Below, piece by piece: positions 24,619 to 33,409 of a stretch of DNA of 64,000 nucleotides. The position numbers were made by a program, and so were the translations under genes. Every line of letters starts with the position of its first letter. The first letter of the stretch is position 1. Where the stretch lies: positions 38,954 to 102,953 of the forward strand of contig JACPWY010000041.1 in the NCBI GenBank assembly GCA_016196825.1. The letters run 5' to 3'. The stretch is from Deltaproteobacteria bacterium (GTDB lineage Bacteria > Bdellovibrionota > FAC87 > UBA2466). The notes under the pieces were generated by a model. It worked only from the letters and a program-made list of their open reading frames with translations. It made no database searches and was not told the origin of the DNA.

Positions 24619-24634
24619 TGGCACATTGGTTGCA
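24619..24634 (+). promoter_or_regulatory. sigma-54 promoter, perfect consensus TGGCAC-ATTGG-TTGCA
   Basis: Every base of the -24/-12 consensus TGGCAC-N5-TTGCA is matched, with GG at 24620-24621 and GC at 24632-24633. Transcription would begin near 24646, 40 bases before the ATG at 24686, which has an AGAGGAGAT ribosome site. It therefore should drive the orphan lipoprotein gene. Confidence 0.8.
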
Positions 24635-24685
24635 GCCCTATTCCCTGTCGATTGCCGTGCCCAAAATCGACAGAGGAGATTTCCA

Positions 24686-26209
24686 ATGCCTAACCCATCT
24701 TTTCTCGCCACCACGTTGAGTGTATTTCTGCTAACAGTGTCCTGCTCCAAAACCCCGACCTCACCGGCTCAACCGACTATAAACCACGCAGGCGAATGGA
24801 CCGCCGATCAGAAAACCGCGATTCAAGATGAATGCGAAGCCACGCTTAACAGTGCCTCTGTGGAGGCCACCAAGATTTCCTCCATCTGCAGTTGCTGGGT
24901 GATAGATCTCTCGACCCGCTTCACGCCCGACGAGGCCGACAAAGACGCTAATGTCGATGCGATCCAGAGTTCTCTGAACACCTGCGGCCGATCGGCCGGC
25001 CTCCCGGGAAATCTCGCTCATATCAAGATGGACATTTCGAGGCTGCGCAACCCGGCCCAGGAGAAAAAGAAACACCTTCCCGGCGCCATATCCAAAGTTC
25101 TGGACAAGGTGAAGCAGAACCCGAGCCCCGGCCAAGAAGCCCCGCTAGTCATACCAACTCTCCACAAATCGCTCGAATCAATGCTCGGCCGCCCCAACGA
25201 CTACCATCTGCGCCTTCTGAGGACGCCGATCTCTTTGCAGTATCTGCGGGCAGATCCGAACGCAAAGGTAGAGCTGGATTTTCTCGATAGGATTTCTCAG
25301 TCCGACAGTTCGATTTTTGATCCTCTCCCCAAGACAGTGGAGGAGCGACTTCATCTTCTAGCGGAAAAACTTGACGTCGGTGAGCCAATCTCCGACGACC
25401 TTGAAAAAAGTTACCAAGAGGCTCTGCAGATTCTTTACGATAATATCGAACAACGGACCCCCACCAAAGGCTTCAAAGCCTTTCGGCAATATCAGGAAAA
25501 TCGCCGAAAACTGGTTGAAGCCTATCAAAAGGCGGAAACGGAAAGAGAGAGACAACTCATCAATTTGGAACTTCGCCGACTAGACGAGGAAAGGTTGTTC
25601 ATCGCTGACTTTGCCAAGATCGGCCTCGCGGAACACCAGGTGAAGCGGGTCGAGCAACTCAAAGCCGAGTGTGACATAGAAAATATTCGCGAGAGCCTCA
25701 ATAAGGCTCACAAACCTGAAATTCCCTTCTTAGCGAGCATTGTGTCGGGTAAATCCGGCTGGTTCATCTTTGGAAAGACGCTAAAAGCCAGCGCCGGAGT
25801 CATGATCGAAGGGAAAGCAATCGATTCTCAGATCAACAAGGTGCAGATGAATCTCGTCACCCCTCACATTGAATGGCCCAGCATCTACAACAACTCTGCC
25901 ATTCAACAAGGAAAATGGCACACCAAGGACGGGTGGGCGCTCTCCGGCGGAGAGACCGAAAACTCGAAAACGCTCGTGCCGCGTCTCAACGCCGAGATTC
26001 TCCTCTCGGAAAAGATGGAACTCAACTTCGACAACGCCGTCACTATCCAGCAGATTCAGTCAGCGCTCAAAGATGGACGCCGAGTCACGGTCTCGGGAGT
26101 GCCCCTTGTGGCGGGACAGGTCGAGTTTCCCACGGCGAACACGCTGAAAATCAACTCAGTCCAAGTGATCGGCGTGTACGATCACGCTGTCCCCAAGATT
26201 CCGCGGTAA
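24686..26209 (+). CDS. large hypothetical lipoprotein under a sigma-54 promoter
   Basis: A 507-residue protein; the ATG at 24686 has GAGGAG seven bases upstream. 'FLLTVSCSKTPTSP' is a lipobox with the acylated Cys at about 20. The mature protein starts with two Cys-containing helices ('QDECEATL', 'SSICSCWV'), continues with a long helical region (about 180-340, many Arg/Glu/Leu, possible coiled coil) and ends in a beta-rich domain (about 360-500). A 'VIGVYDHAVPKIPR' tail follows. I know no family. It lies between the rhodanese gene and the convergent flagellar operon. The sigma-54 promoter hints at co-regulation with flagellar genes or a shared activator, but this is not shown. Confidence 0.6.
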   Translation: MPNPSFLATTLSVFLLTVSCSKTPTSPAQPTINHAGEWTADQKTAIQDECEATLNSASVEATKISSICSCWVIDLSTRFTPDEADKDANVDAIQSSLNTCGRSAGLPGNLAHIKMDISRLRNPAQEKKKHLPGAISKVLDKVKQNPSPGQEAPLVIPTLHKSLESMLGRPNDYHLRLLRTPISLQYLRADPNAKVELDFLDRISQSDSSIFDPLPKTVEERLHLLAEKLDVGEPISDDLEKSYQEALQILYDNIEQRTPTKGFKAFRQYQENRRKLVEAYQKAETERERQLINLELRRLDEERLFIADFAKIGLAEHQVKRVEQLKAECDIENIRESLNKAHKPEIPFLASIVSGKSGWFIFGKTLKASAGVMIEGKAIDSQINKVQMNLVTPHIEWPSIYNNSAIQQGKWHTKDGWALSGGETENSKTLVPRLNAEILLSEKMELNFDNAVTIQQIQSALKDGRRVTVSGVPLVAGQVEFPTANTLKINSVQVIGVYDHAVPKIPR

Positions 26210-26227
26210 TTTGGTTCTCGATAACAA

Positions 26228-26258
26228 AAGGCCCCACCGCAGCAGCCGGTGAGGCCTT
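26228..26258. terminator. bidirectional intrinsic terminator between 24686 gene and flgE
   Basis: AAGGCC (26228-26233) pairs with GGCCTT (26253-26258) and CACCG (26235-26239) with CGGTG (26247-26251), around a 7-base loop with one mismatch. The minus-strand 3' side is TTTTGTTAT, a fair T-tract for the flagellar operon. The plus side is CTTCTCGTC and weaker. It separates convergent genes ending at 26209 and 26289. Confidence 0.7.
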
Positions 26259-26288
26259 CTCGTCATTCTCTAGCTAACTACCTACCGA

Positions 26289-27578
26289 TTACTGACGCTT
26301 AATCTGAATCACTTCGTCCAACATCTCGTTAGCCGTTGTGATGGATTTCGCGCTGGCCTGGAATCCTCGTTGAGCCTTGATCATCTCAACAAACTCCTTG
26401 GCGAGATCCACATTGGAGTTCTCAAGACTGTTCGTCATGAGAACACCACGGCCATTAGTGTTGGCCTTGCCGATGAGCGGTTGACCCGAATCGACACTCT
26501 CACGGAATTGGTTTTCACCGACCTTCGAGAGTCGCTCCGTAGCTTCAAATCGCGCGAGCGCAATCTGACCCATCAGCTTGTTTTGACCATTGGTGTAAAC
26601 GCCCGATACATTTCCGTCCTGATCGATGGAAGTGTCAGCGAGCATTCCCGCCGCAAATCCATCTTGCAGACTGCGGAACGTGGAGCTCTTGGAGCCATAT
26701 TGGGTGCTTCCCTTCTGCCCCGTACCGCCGCCATCGATCGGATCTCCGAAGTTGAATAGAAATTGCTGGTCCGGAATCGCACCGTTGATGAAGTTGCCAT
26801 TGACGGTGGCGCTTTCGGAGGTCTGAAGCCGACCCTCCTGATCAAACACCAACTGCCCCTGCACAACCTCTGAGGGCTTGCCCGCCTCGCCACCTTCGAT
26901 ATTCGCACCATCGGTCATGCCGTGCCATTCCCACGTGCCCTCGCCCGTCTTATTGAAATAAACGTTGAGACCATGGGCGTTTCCAACGGAGTCAAACACC
27001 TGAAGACCCGTCACAAATTGCGACGTCTCTTCCGGCCGAGTGAGATCCATCGGCTCCATGATCTTGGCGCGACCATCGAGGTTCACATTCAGCTCGACGT
27101 TCCCGGTGGACTTGGCCTTCATCGTGTTGAAGGGGATGCGAATGTCACTGAGTTTACCGGTGATCTTGCCCTCTTCGCTCGCCTGATAGGCCTGCACGTG
27201 GTAGCCGTTCGTGTTCACAAGCCAACCCTGCTTGTCGAAACGAAACGCTCCATCGCGGGTATAGGTCTGCCCCAATCGATCGCCGTTCAGGATGAAAAAC
27301 CCATTGCCCTGAATGGCCATGTCGGTCGCACGCTCGGTGCGAGTGACCGACCCTTGGGTGAACAGATTGGTGATGCCGGTCATCATCGCCCCGCGACCAA
27401 TCTGCATCGAGGAGCCAGAGGCGTTCAGATCCTGAGCCAGGATCGTCTGAAACTCGCCCCGTGACGCTTTGAAGCCGGTCGTGTTGGCGTTAACGATGTT
27501 ATCGGAAATGACTGCTAATGACTGGCCATGTGTCTCCAGGCCAGAGATAGCAGTCGCCATTGAGGAAAGGACACTCAT
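26289..27578 (-). CDS. flgE: flagellar hook protein FlgE
   Basis: A 429-residue protein, the building block of the hook. The N-terminal rod-like signature 'SGLETHGQSLAVISDNIVNANTTGFKASRGEF' and the C-terminal 'NVDLAKEFVEMIKAQRGFQASAKSITTANEMLDEVI' are the paired coiled helices that assemble the axial structures. The long central domain distinguishes it from FlgF/FlgG. It lies 88 bases after the preceding gene and has its own candidate sigma-54 promoter and an AAGGGGG site. Confidence 0.93.
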   Translation of the reverse strand: MSVLSSMATAISGLETHGQSLAVISDNIVNANTTGFKASRGEFQTILAQDLNASGSSMQIGRGAMMTGITNLFTQGSVTRTERATDMAIQGNGFFILNGDRLGQTYTRDGAFRFDKQGWLVNTNGYHVQAYQASEEGKITGKLSDIRIPFNTMKAKSTGNVELNVNLDGRAKIMEPMDLTRPEETSQFVTGLQVFDSVGNAHGLNVYFNKTGEGTWEWHGMTDGANIEGGEAGKPSEVVQGQLVFDQEGRLQTSESATVNGNFINGAIPDQQFLFNFGDPIDGGGTGQKGSTQYGSKSSTFRSLQDGFAAGMLADTSIDQDGNVSGVYTNGQNKLMGQIALARFEATERLSKVGENQFRESVDSGQPLIGKANTNGRGVLMTNSLENSNVDLAKEFVEMIKAQRGFQASAKSITTANEMLDEVIQIKRQ

Positions 27579-27612
27579 GAGGACCCCCTTTTAGGATCCC
27601 CAGGCTTCCGTT

Positions 27613-27628
27613 TGCACGGGCCAGCCCA
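27613..27628 (-). promoter_or_regulatory. possible sigma-54 promoter for flgE (TGGGCT-GGCCC-GTGCA)
   Basis: On the minus strand GG and GC are correctly spaced ten bases apart. TGG and TGCA match, but the three bases after GG (GCT) and the first of the -12 (G) do not. Transcription would start about 24 bases before flgE. It is a moderate match, supported mainly by position. Confidence 0.4.
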
Positions 27629-27665
27629 GGGTGTTGTTATAGAAACTTTTTTAAAGAACCGTCTT

Positions 27666-28046
27666 TTAGACGAGGACTGCGCTGTCGATATTGGTGAAGA
27701 CCTGCTCCTTCATTTGAGAACGATCAATCGCGGTCACTACCGTCCGCGATTTCACGTTTGCAATCACAGCTAAATTGTCGGCCAGAATCAGGGCCTCGCG
27801 GCTCCCTTTCTGTTCGGCCGCATCGATCCCTCTTCCGATGCGTTTTTCCATCTCGGCGTCCCACGGCAATGACCGTGACTCAATTCTCGTTTGGGCGTGG
27901 CTTGAGAGGGTCACCTGCCGTTCCAGCAACTTCTGGAATTCGGAAGGCCCACTTCCCTTCAGTGGCGTCGGCACATGGCTCGCACCACCAGAGATTTCGG
28001 TTGGACTGATGGGCCCAATGGCGCGGAAGTAGTCTGAGACTTTCAT
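27666..28046 (-). CDS. flagellar operon protein TIGR02530
   Basis: A 126-residue protein beginning 'MKVSDYFRAIGPISP', with a central 'FQKLLERQVTLSSHAQTRIESRSLPW' and a C-terminal 'ADNLAVIANVKSRTVVTAID'. That combination of 'SSHAQTRIESR' and 'AVIANVKSRTVVTA' is the hallmark of the small TIGR02530 family found between flgD and flgE. Its biochemical role is not established; association with hook assembly is inferred from synteny. It overlaps flgD by ATGA. Confidence 0.85.
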   Translation of the reverse strand: MKVSDYFRAIGPISPTEISGGASHVPTPLKGSGPSEFQKLLERQVTLSSHAQTRIESRSLPWDAEMEKRIGRGIDAAEQKGSREALILADNLAVIANVKSRTVVTAIDRSQMKEQVFTNIDSAVLV

Positions 28047-28915
28047 CGTCGCATAACCTCCATCAAGTTTTTCACAAACATGGCGTTCGGATCATGACCC
28101 AACGGCGGCATACCCTCATCGTCAACCGGCGGCTCTATCTCAAATTGGGCCGGAGCCACACGGGGTGCCTCGACCTGGGGTTTGGCTTGTGCGATCGTCG
28201 GACCTGCCGCATTAGCCACCACAATCGATCCCCCGGTCTTCGGTCCATCGTCGACCATTACGCGCCTCACCTTAGCCATTGCTATCTTGCTCTGCCCGTT
28301 TTCTGACTGAACCACGAGCGTCGGCACCGTGCCGTCCATCTCTACTCCGACCACCCGTCCAGAGAGCTCGGAGCCGGTGTCTTGGGTCATCCCATTCGGT
28401 CCGGCTCCTTGCACTCTGAACTGGTACTTTCCCGAGGGGAGGGCAGTTCCATCCTGGTCCTTCCCGTCCCACAGAATTTCTTTCGAGTTCTCTTTCAGAT
28501 CGATCTCACGAACCAGCCTTCCGTTCGCATCTGAGATTTGCGCTTTCACCGGCTTCACACTCTCTGGCAGATTGGCACTCAGCGCGACGTTTTGCCCCGA
28601 GATCAGTTCCACCTCAGAGCCATTCGCCGCAATCCTCTTGCCAATCATGCTGATAGCCTGGAGCTTCGCATCGTCTCCCATGCCTGCCTTGAGCCCCGAG
28701 ATCCCAGAACCAATGTTAGTGAGCTGCTCCAATTGGCCAAACTGCGCCAACTGGGCCGCGAACTCCTGATGGTCCATCGGCTTTAAGGGATCCTGGTGTT
28801 GCAGCTGAGCCATCAGGAGCTTCATGAAATCGTCCTTGCCCATGGCATTCTTGGGCTTGGGCAACTCCACGCGCTCATCCATTAACTTAGCCTGCAACCC
28901 GGAAAGTTCGTTCAC
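28043..28915 (-). CDS. flgD: flagellar hook-capping protein FlgD
   Basis: A 290-residue hook assembly scaffold. The N-terminal 'MGKDDFMKLLMAQLQHQDPLKPMDHQEFAAQLAQFGQLEQL' (about residues 25-65) is the FlgD signature; a tudor-like/FLN domain follows with 'ISDANGRLVREIDL' and 'ILWDGKDQDGTALPSGKYQFRV'. The C-terminal 60 residues (from 'VEAPRVAPAQ') are Pro/Glu-rich, longer than in short homologues. Lies in the fliK-flgD-TIGR02530 run. Confidence 0.92.
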   Translation of the reverse strand: MNELSGLQAKLMDERVELPKPKNAMGKDDFMKLLMAQLQHQDPLKPMDHQEFAAQLAQFGQLEQLTNIGSGISGLKAGMGDDAKLQAISMIGKRIAANGSEVELISGQNVALSANLPESVKPVKAQISDANGRLVREIDLKENSKEILWDGKDQDGTALPSGKYQFRVQGAGPNGMTQDTGSELSGRVVGVEMDGTVPTLVVQSENGQSKIAMAKVRRVMVDDGPKTGGSIVVANAAGPTIAQAKPQVEAPRVAPAQFEIEPPVDDEGMPPLGHDPNAMFVKNLMEVMRR

Positions 28916-28932
28916 AAGGCCTCCTCATCCAT

Positions 28933-30201
28933 TTACACTCGAAGATCGACTCCACTCGCCCGAGCGGCTGCCCGGAAACGATTCACGACTGATGGCGATG
29001 CCACTTCAAACTCCTGTCGACGATTCTCCCGTCCCGAAAAAGACGGATTTTCGCTGAAACCATGACGTCCTGATGATGAATCGGCTTGAGCATTGAACTG
29101 GAACCCCGTCTCACGCCCCGCAAACACTTCGACCCGCGTCAGATTGAGGTCGTGATTGTGGAGTGACTGGCGCAGATCCCCCAAGGAATTCTCCAAGGCC
29201 GATTTGGCCAGAGAGTTTTCCGAGTGCATCTGCACCTCAACTCGATTGCCCTGGGTCGATACGTGAATCTCGACCTTGCCAAGTTCGGGCGGGGAAAGCG
29301 ACAGCTTCATTTCGCCGCCGCCCCTATGAACCAGTGTCTCGACTCTCTCAAAGACTTCAGAGATCGTGACCCTATCCGTTTTCGACTTGTCTGGGTTGAT
29401 TTTCACGGAATCCACTCGAGCATGAGTTGCGTCCGTTGGAAAGGGAACCGCCGCTGTCCGCGCTCCGGCCCCCGATACATCATGCCGAGTCTTGCTCTTG
29501 GAATCACTCTCCTTCACTTCGGGCGTGGAGCCCCGCGTAGGCTTTGCCGTTGAAACTTCCGAAGGATTGAGATCGGTTTTTGCCTCCGTCTCATTCATCC
29601 TACGATTGGCTTCAACCGCAACCGCCTGGTAGCGATTCACAGCATTCTCGGTTCGCATCGGGTCGACGGAACGGGATAACTTCAGCTTATGGCGAACCAC
29701 ACCCTCCCAGCTATTCTCCGTAATTGAAGGCTCGCGTCGCTCCTGAGGAGCCGACAGATTCAAGACCTGTCGCGTGGGCAGACGCGTGCCGATATCAGAC
29801 TCCGGAATGGTCGGATTCGCTTTATCGATTGGATTGGTTTGCACCTGATCAAGACGATCGATTGATGACTTCTCCACTCGACCTTGGGGGTCGTTTTCAA
29901 GATCATCCGTTTTCACCGCATTCGCTGAAAGGATCTCGCCGGGCCGGTTCATGGGAACTAGCCCCGCGAGCCAATTGTCCGACGGGTTTCTCAACGCCTC
30001 CGGATCACGTCCCTTTTCTTCAGCGACGGGTGCCTTTTCGGATGACAGAAAAGCAAGAGCATCTCCCAACGTCTCGTCTACAGGCCGCACCTGAAGGCCC
30101 AAGAGGTAGTCCATGAAGTTGAACTCTCCTGTCTCAGGTGTCGCGCCTCCTCCCGAAAGCGGAGAGAGTGCGCTTTGTCCTAATTGGGATACAGATAACA
30201 T
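28933..30201 (-). CDS. fliK: flagellar hook-length control protein FliK
   Basis: A 422-residue protein (from ATG at 30201; a GTG at 30213 is possible). A poorly conserved, Pro/Ser/Arg-rich region precedes the FliK C-terminal domain: 'GGGEMKLSLSPPELGKVEIHVSTQGNRVEVQMHSENSLAKSALENSLGDLRQSLHNHDLNLTRVEV' covers the conserved L-x-P-x-x-L-G core. The protein is a secreted ruler/switch that sets hook length and changes export specificity. It starts just after the stop of the MotE-like gene and precedes flgD by 17 bases. Confidence 0.85.
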   Translation of the reverse strand: MLSVSQLGQSALSPLSGGGATPETGEFNFMDYLLGLQVRPVDETLGDALAFLSSEKAPVAEEKGRDPEALRNPSDNWLAGLVPMNRPGEILSANAVKTDDLENDPQGRVEKSSIDRLDQVQTNPIDKANPTIPESDIGTRLPTRQVLNLSAPQERREPSITENSWEGVVRHKLKLSRSVDPMRTENAVNRYQAVAVEANRRMNETEAKTDLNPSEVSTAKPTRGSTPEVKESDSKSKTRHDVSGAGARTAAVPFPTDATHARVDSVKINPDKSKTDRVTISEVFERVETLVHRGGGEMKLSLSPPELGKVEIHVSTQGNRVEVQMHSENSLAKSALENSLGDLRQSLHNHDLNLTRVEVFAGRETGFQFNAQADSSSGRHGFSENPSFSGRENRRQEFEVASPSVVNRFRAAARASGVDLRV

Positions 30202-30202
30202 C

Positions 30203-30895
30203 TCATTCTTCACCCCCCTTCGGATTCATGATGGGCACATCGTTGACAGAAACGGTGTACCGTTTGTTTCCTAAAATCTCGGTGATCTTGCGGGCACGTT
30301 CCGATGACATCTTAGAAAGGATCTCGGCGGCCCGATCCTGCTTCATCGTACGCACCAATTCGCATGCTAGCGCCAGCTCCATCTCGTCAAAAATCTTGCT
30401 CGCCCTTTTGGATTCCATTTTTTCATAAAGATCCTTGAGCCGCGTCACTCGGTCTCGGTGAGCTGTCTCAAGCTTAGCTTTCTCGGCCTGAGCCGCCCTC
30501 TTACTCTCCGCAGCGCTCTCGGCTTTCTTTTCTTTTTCCTCCTCCGCAATGTCCTTGGCCTGTTTCTTGTTCTCAAGATCGACGATTCTTTTCTCGAGAT
30601 CCCGATTCAGGGACTCATAACGCTTCGTCTCACTTTCCAGTCGCGTCACCTGGTCCCTTAATACTTGGTTTTTCTCCTCGAGATCCCGTTCCTTCTGGCC
30701 CAGCTGCAGTTCCCGCCGCTCGACCTCTTTCATCCGGTCCTGATAAGCGCGGGTCACCGGCGTCAGCCCCTCTGGGGGCCCCTTTTCCGCCGCCAGACTA
30801 GTCTGATATCCCATTAGGCCAAACTCTGAACTGATCCAAAACACCAATCCGAGGCTCGCAATCCCTAAACCCAGCGATGTCACAAGAGCCTTCAT
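30203..30895 (-). CDS. MotE-like flagellar protein (MgtE_N-like, coiled coil)
   Basis: A 230-residue protein with one N-terminal hydrophobic helix (about 8-28), a long coiled coil rich in Glu/Lys/Leu (about 50-155) and a C-terminal MgtE N-terminal-like domain ('KIFDEMELALACELVRTMKQDRAAEILSKMSSERARKITEIL'), the order found in MotE/FlbB periplasmic proteins of related flagellar motors. These localise at the motor and help build the stator. It follows fliJ with an ATGA overlap and precedes fliK. Confidence 0.7.
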   Translation of the reverse strand: MKALVTSLGLGIASLGLVFWISSEFGLMGYQTSLAAEKGPPEGLTPVTRAYQDRMKEVERRELQLGQKERDLEEKNQVLRDQVTRLESETKRYESLNRDLEKRIVDLENKKQAKDIAEEEKEKKAESAAESKRAAQAEKAKLETAHRDRVTRLKDLYEKMESKRASKIFDEMELALACELVRTMKQDRAAEILSKMSSERARKITEILGNKRYTVSVNDVPIMNPKGGEE

Positions 30896-31332
30896 GCTTC
30901 CGCCTTTTTATTCAGCTTCAGGAGCTGATGGTTATCATCGAGTCGCTTCTGTTCCGTTCGCGACACTTTGGTGCGAAATGCCTTATGATCCTTCTCTTCT
31001 TTGCTTTCCAAGGCCTTTCTTTTCATCACAATCTTTAAAAGCTCTTCTCGGCGCTGCACCAAAAGATTTCGGATGTCCACTAGATTGCGTTCCAACTTCT
31101 GCAACTCGTTTCGATCGGTCTCGATCTTTCGAGATTGGTACACGAGACGATCCACATTCACTTCCCGCCCGATCGACCACCCCAGAAGGTCCCGGATGTT
31201 GCGATTCAGAAGGGTCAGTCGCCTTTCAATATCGATTACCCGATTGTGAATCGAGCCAATCTCCGACTTCTTTTTCGATTCCTCGAGTTCTGTGAATCGA
31301 AGCGCCGTCTTCAATCGAAACTGAAATTTCAC
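30892..31332 (-). CDS. fliJ: flagellar export chaperone FliJ
   Basis: A 146-residue, nearly all-helical protein ('LRFTELEESKKKSEIGSIHNRVIDIERRL', 'RKIETDRNELQKLERNLVDIRNLLVQRREELLKIVMKRKALESKEEKDHKAF'), the predicted antiparallel coiled coil of FliJ. It links the FliI ATPase to the FlhA export gate. Recognised mainly by position (fliI-fliJ, ATGA overlaps) and fold; sequence conservation in this family is low. Confidence 0.8.
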   Translation of the reverse strand: MKFQFRLKTALRFTELEESKKKSEIGSIHNRVIDIERRLTLLNRNIRDLLGWSIGREVNVDRLVYQSRKIETDRNELQKLERNLVDIRNLLVQRREELLKIVMKRKALESKEEKDHKAFRTKVSRTEQKRLDDNHQLLKLNKKAEA

Positions 31333-32642
31333 CGCGGAATCTCAGCCGCAAAGAGATTGATCAGATCCTCGGCCGAGTTCTCAAGGGTGACATGCTCGGT
31401 CGAGTCCTGTTGGAGAAACTTTCTAATCCCCGGCTCTGACTCGATTGCTTCATCAATCACAGGGTCGGTCCCGCGAGGATACATTCCAAAACTAATGGAC
31501 TCCTCATTCTCGGTGTATTTCGCGAGCCGCTGTTTCAAGAGTCGGGCCATCTTTCGATGTTCGGGGCTGACAAGCTGGTCCATCACTCGGCTCACACTGA
31601 CCAAGACATCGACGGCCGGGTAATGGCCTCGATTCGCCAACTGGCGCGAAAGCACGATGTGTCCGTCTAGAATGGCTCTGGAAGCATCGGCTATCGGATC
31701 TTCGAGATCATCACCCTCCACTAAAACCGTGTAGAGACCCGTGATGCTTCCCTTTGGGCCCCAATTGCCCGCACGCTCTACTAACCGCGAGAGCCCTGAA
31801 AATACGCTCGGTGTATACCCTTTGCTCGTGGGTGGCTCTCCGGCCGCCATGCCAATCTCTCTCTGGGCCATCGCGAACCGCGTCAGTGAATCCATCAAGA
31901 GCAGCACATTGGCGCCTCGATAGCGAAAATATTCGGAAACCGCCACGGCGACGTGTGCGCCGCGGGTTCGGCGAACAGGCGAACGCTCCGCCGTCTCAAC
32001 AACCACAACAGCTCTCTCTCGTCCCTTATCGCCTAGCTCTCTCTCCAAAAACTCTTTAACCTCGCGACCGCGCTCGCCGATAAGGCCGATCACAACCACG
32101 TCCGCCGACGTGAAACGCGCCATCATACCCAAAAGAACGCTTTTCCCTACACCTGAGCCGGCGAAAATTCCCTGGCGCTGGCCCTTCCCGCAGGCGAGGC
32201 AGGCGTTCACCGATCGTACGCCCAGGTCGATACTGTCGCGAATGATTTCACGCTCCATCGGGTTCAACGGGGCTCCGAGCAACGGAACCCGTTCCGGCAG
32301 CGCCATGGGTTTGTGCGTCTCATAGGATATGCCCATCGAATCGATCACCTGCCCCAATAGCCCCGGCCCCACCGCGACCGTCGCGCTCTGCTCATAGAGC
32401 ACGACTCGATCCCCCAGGCGGACTGAGTCCAAATCGTCGAGCGGCATGGCCGTATGACCGGTGGGATCGAGACTCACGATCTCAACGGGCACCTTCCCTC
32501 GCTCGGTCTCGATGTGGCACACGGCCCCCACTTTCACATCAGGCAAGAAGGTGCGCACGGCATCGCGCCGAACGCGCGAAACGGTCCCAAAAAGCTGTTG
32601 GAAGCTTGTCGCCTCCAAATGATCTCTTAAATTTTCAATCAT
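31329..32642 (-). CDS. fliI: flagellum-specific ATP synthase FliI
   Basis: A 437-residue export ATPase related to F1-beta. Walker A GSGVGKS at 162-168, 'VVVIGLIGERGREVKEF' and Walker B 'VLLLMDSLTRFAMAQRE' are present, as is the catalytic-Glu region. 'GYTPSVFSGLSRLVERAGN' is a FliI/YscN signature. It energises export of rod, hook and filament proteins together with FliH and FliJ. It overlaps both neighbours by ATGA. Confidence 0.96.
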   Translation of the reverse strand: MIENLRDHLEATSFQQLFGTVSRVRRDAVRTFLPDVKVGAVCHIETERGKVPVEIVSLDPTGHTAMPLDDLDSVRLGDRVVLYEQSATVAVGPGLLGQVIDSMGISYETHKPMALPERVPLLGAPLNPMEREIIRDSIDLGVRSVNACLACGKGQRQGIFAGSGVGKSVLLGMMARFTSADVVVIGLIGERGREVKEFLERELGDKGRERAVVVVETAERSPVRRTRGAHVAVAVSEYFRYRGANVLLLMDSLTRFAMAQREIGMAAGEPPTSKGYTPSVFSGLSRLVERAGNWGPKGSITGLYTVLVEGDDLEDPIADASRAILDGHIVLSRQLANRGHYPAVDVLVSVSRVMDQLVSPEHRKMARLLKQRLAKYTENEESISFGMYPRGTDPVIDEAIESEPGIRKFLQQDSTEHVTLENSAEDLINLFAAEIPR

Positions 32643-33409
32643 CGTTCGGCCAACACGGACTGAATGGACAGGCGGAGTCGTTCAAGAACATCCTGGTCAG
32701 AAAAGATGATGCCGCCGTTGTCACACTCCACCTGCACCTCTCCGGAGCGAAGCTTTTCATCGGCAACCAAAACTAGACTTTCAACCCTCATTTCGCCCAA
32801 GGCACCTTGGTACTGAGGGAATTGAGACGGCGAGACCAAAAGACGCACAGCCTTCGTGCGCGAGAACTCAGAAAGCTGCTCCGAGAGCCACAGCTGAACC
32901 GCTACCAGTACCTCCCGCTGCCGAGGGACTAGACATTGGATCAGCACAAATTCGAGCGCCTGAAGCCAAGCCGTCTCATGCGACCGAAGGATCGTTTCCT
33001 TGGCCGCCAGGATCGTCGCCACCGCCTGCGACACCCTCTCGAGCTGGTCATCGATGGTCTGCTTGCGCTCCTCGTAGCCCTGTTTCTTGCCGAATTCAAA
33101 ACCATCGCTGAAACCTTGGGCCCTGCCATCTTCGGTTGATTTTTCAAGACGAGCCTTGGCCTCATCCCGAAGGGTAGACTCGAAATCCACACGCATCGTT
33201 TCGAGACGTGTGTTGATCTTTTCCTTCACCCTCTGCTCGAATTCGGCATTCAGATTCGGGTCCGACTGGATCCAATTCCAAAAACTGTGGCCAAATTGAA
33301 AAGGCGAGCTCTGAAAGGGCTGTGGACTCGACAGATCGGTGGGTGCCGCCGCCGTCGGCGCCGAATCAAAGCCCCGGAAAGTCTGATCTTCTTTAGGGGA
33401 CGATCTCAC
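32639..33409 (-). CDS. fliH: flagellar assembly protein FliH
   Basis: A 256-residue protein. The preferred start is the GTG at 33409 behind GGAGGGGAGGACA; a TTG at 33430 is poor. It overlaps fliG by 17 bases. Residues about 80-150 form a long Glu/Lys-rich coiled coil ('FEQRVKEKINTRLETMRVDFESTLRDEAKARLEK'), followed by the FliH/YscL C-terminal domain with 'VLVAVQLWLSEQLS' and 'DEKLRSGEVQVECDNGGIIFSDQDVLERL'. The protein regulates FliI. Assignment rests on the operon order and the final motif. Confidence 0.85.
   Translation of the reverse strand: MRSSPKEDQTFRGFDSAPTAAAPTDLSSPQPFQSSPFQFGHSFWNWIQSDPNLNAEFEQRVKEKINTRLETMRVDFESTLRDEAKARLEKSTEDGRAQGFSDGFEFGKKQGYEERKQTIDDQLERVSQAVATILAAKETILRSHETAWLQALEFVLIQCLVPRQREVLVAVQLWLSEQLSEFSRTKAVRLLVSPSQFPQYQGALGEMRVESLVLVADEKLRSGEVQVECDNGGIIFSDQDVLERLRLSIQSVLAER

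Noticed and set aside
24446..24685. Longer reading of the sigma-54-driven lipoprotein
   Set aside because: It would put the lipobox about 100 residues in and run across the promoter; the ATG at 24686 has a good ribosome site and a proper signal peptide.
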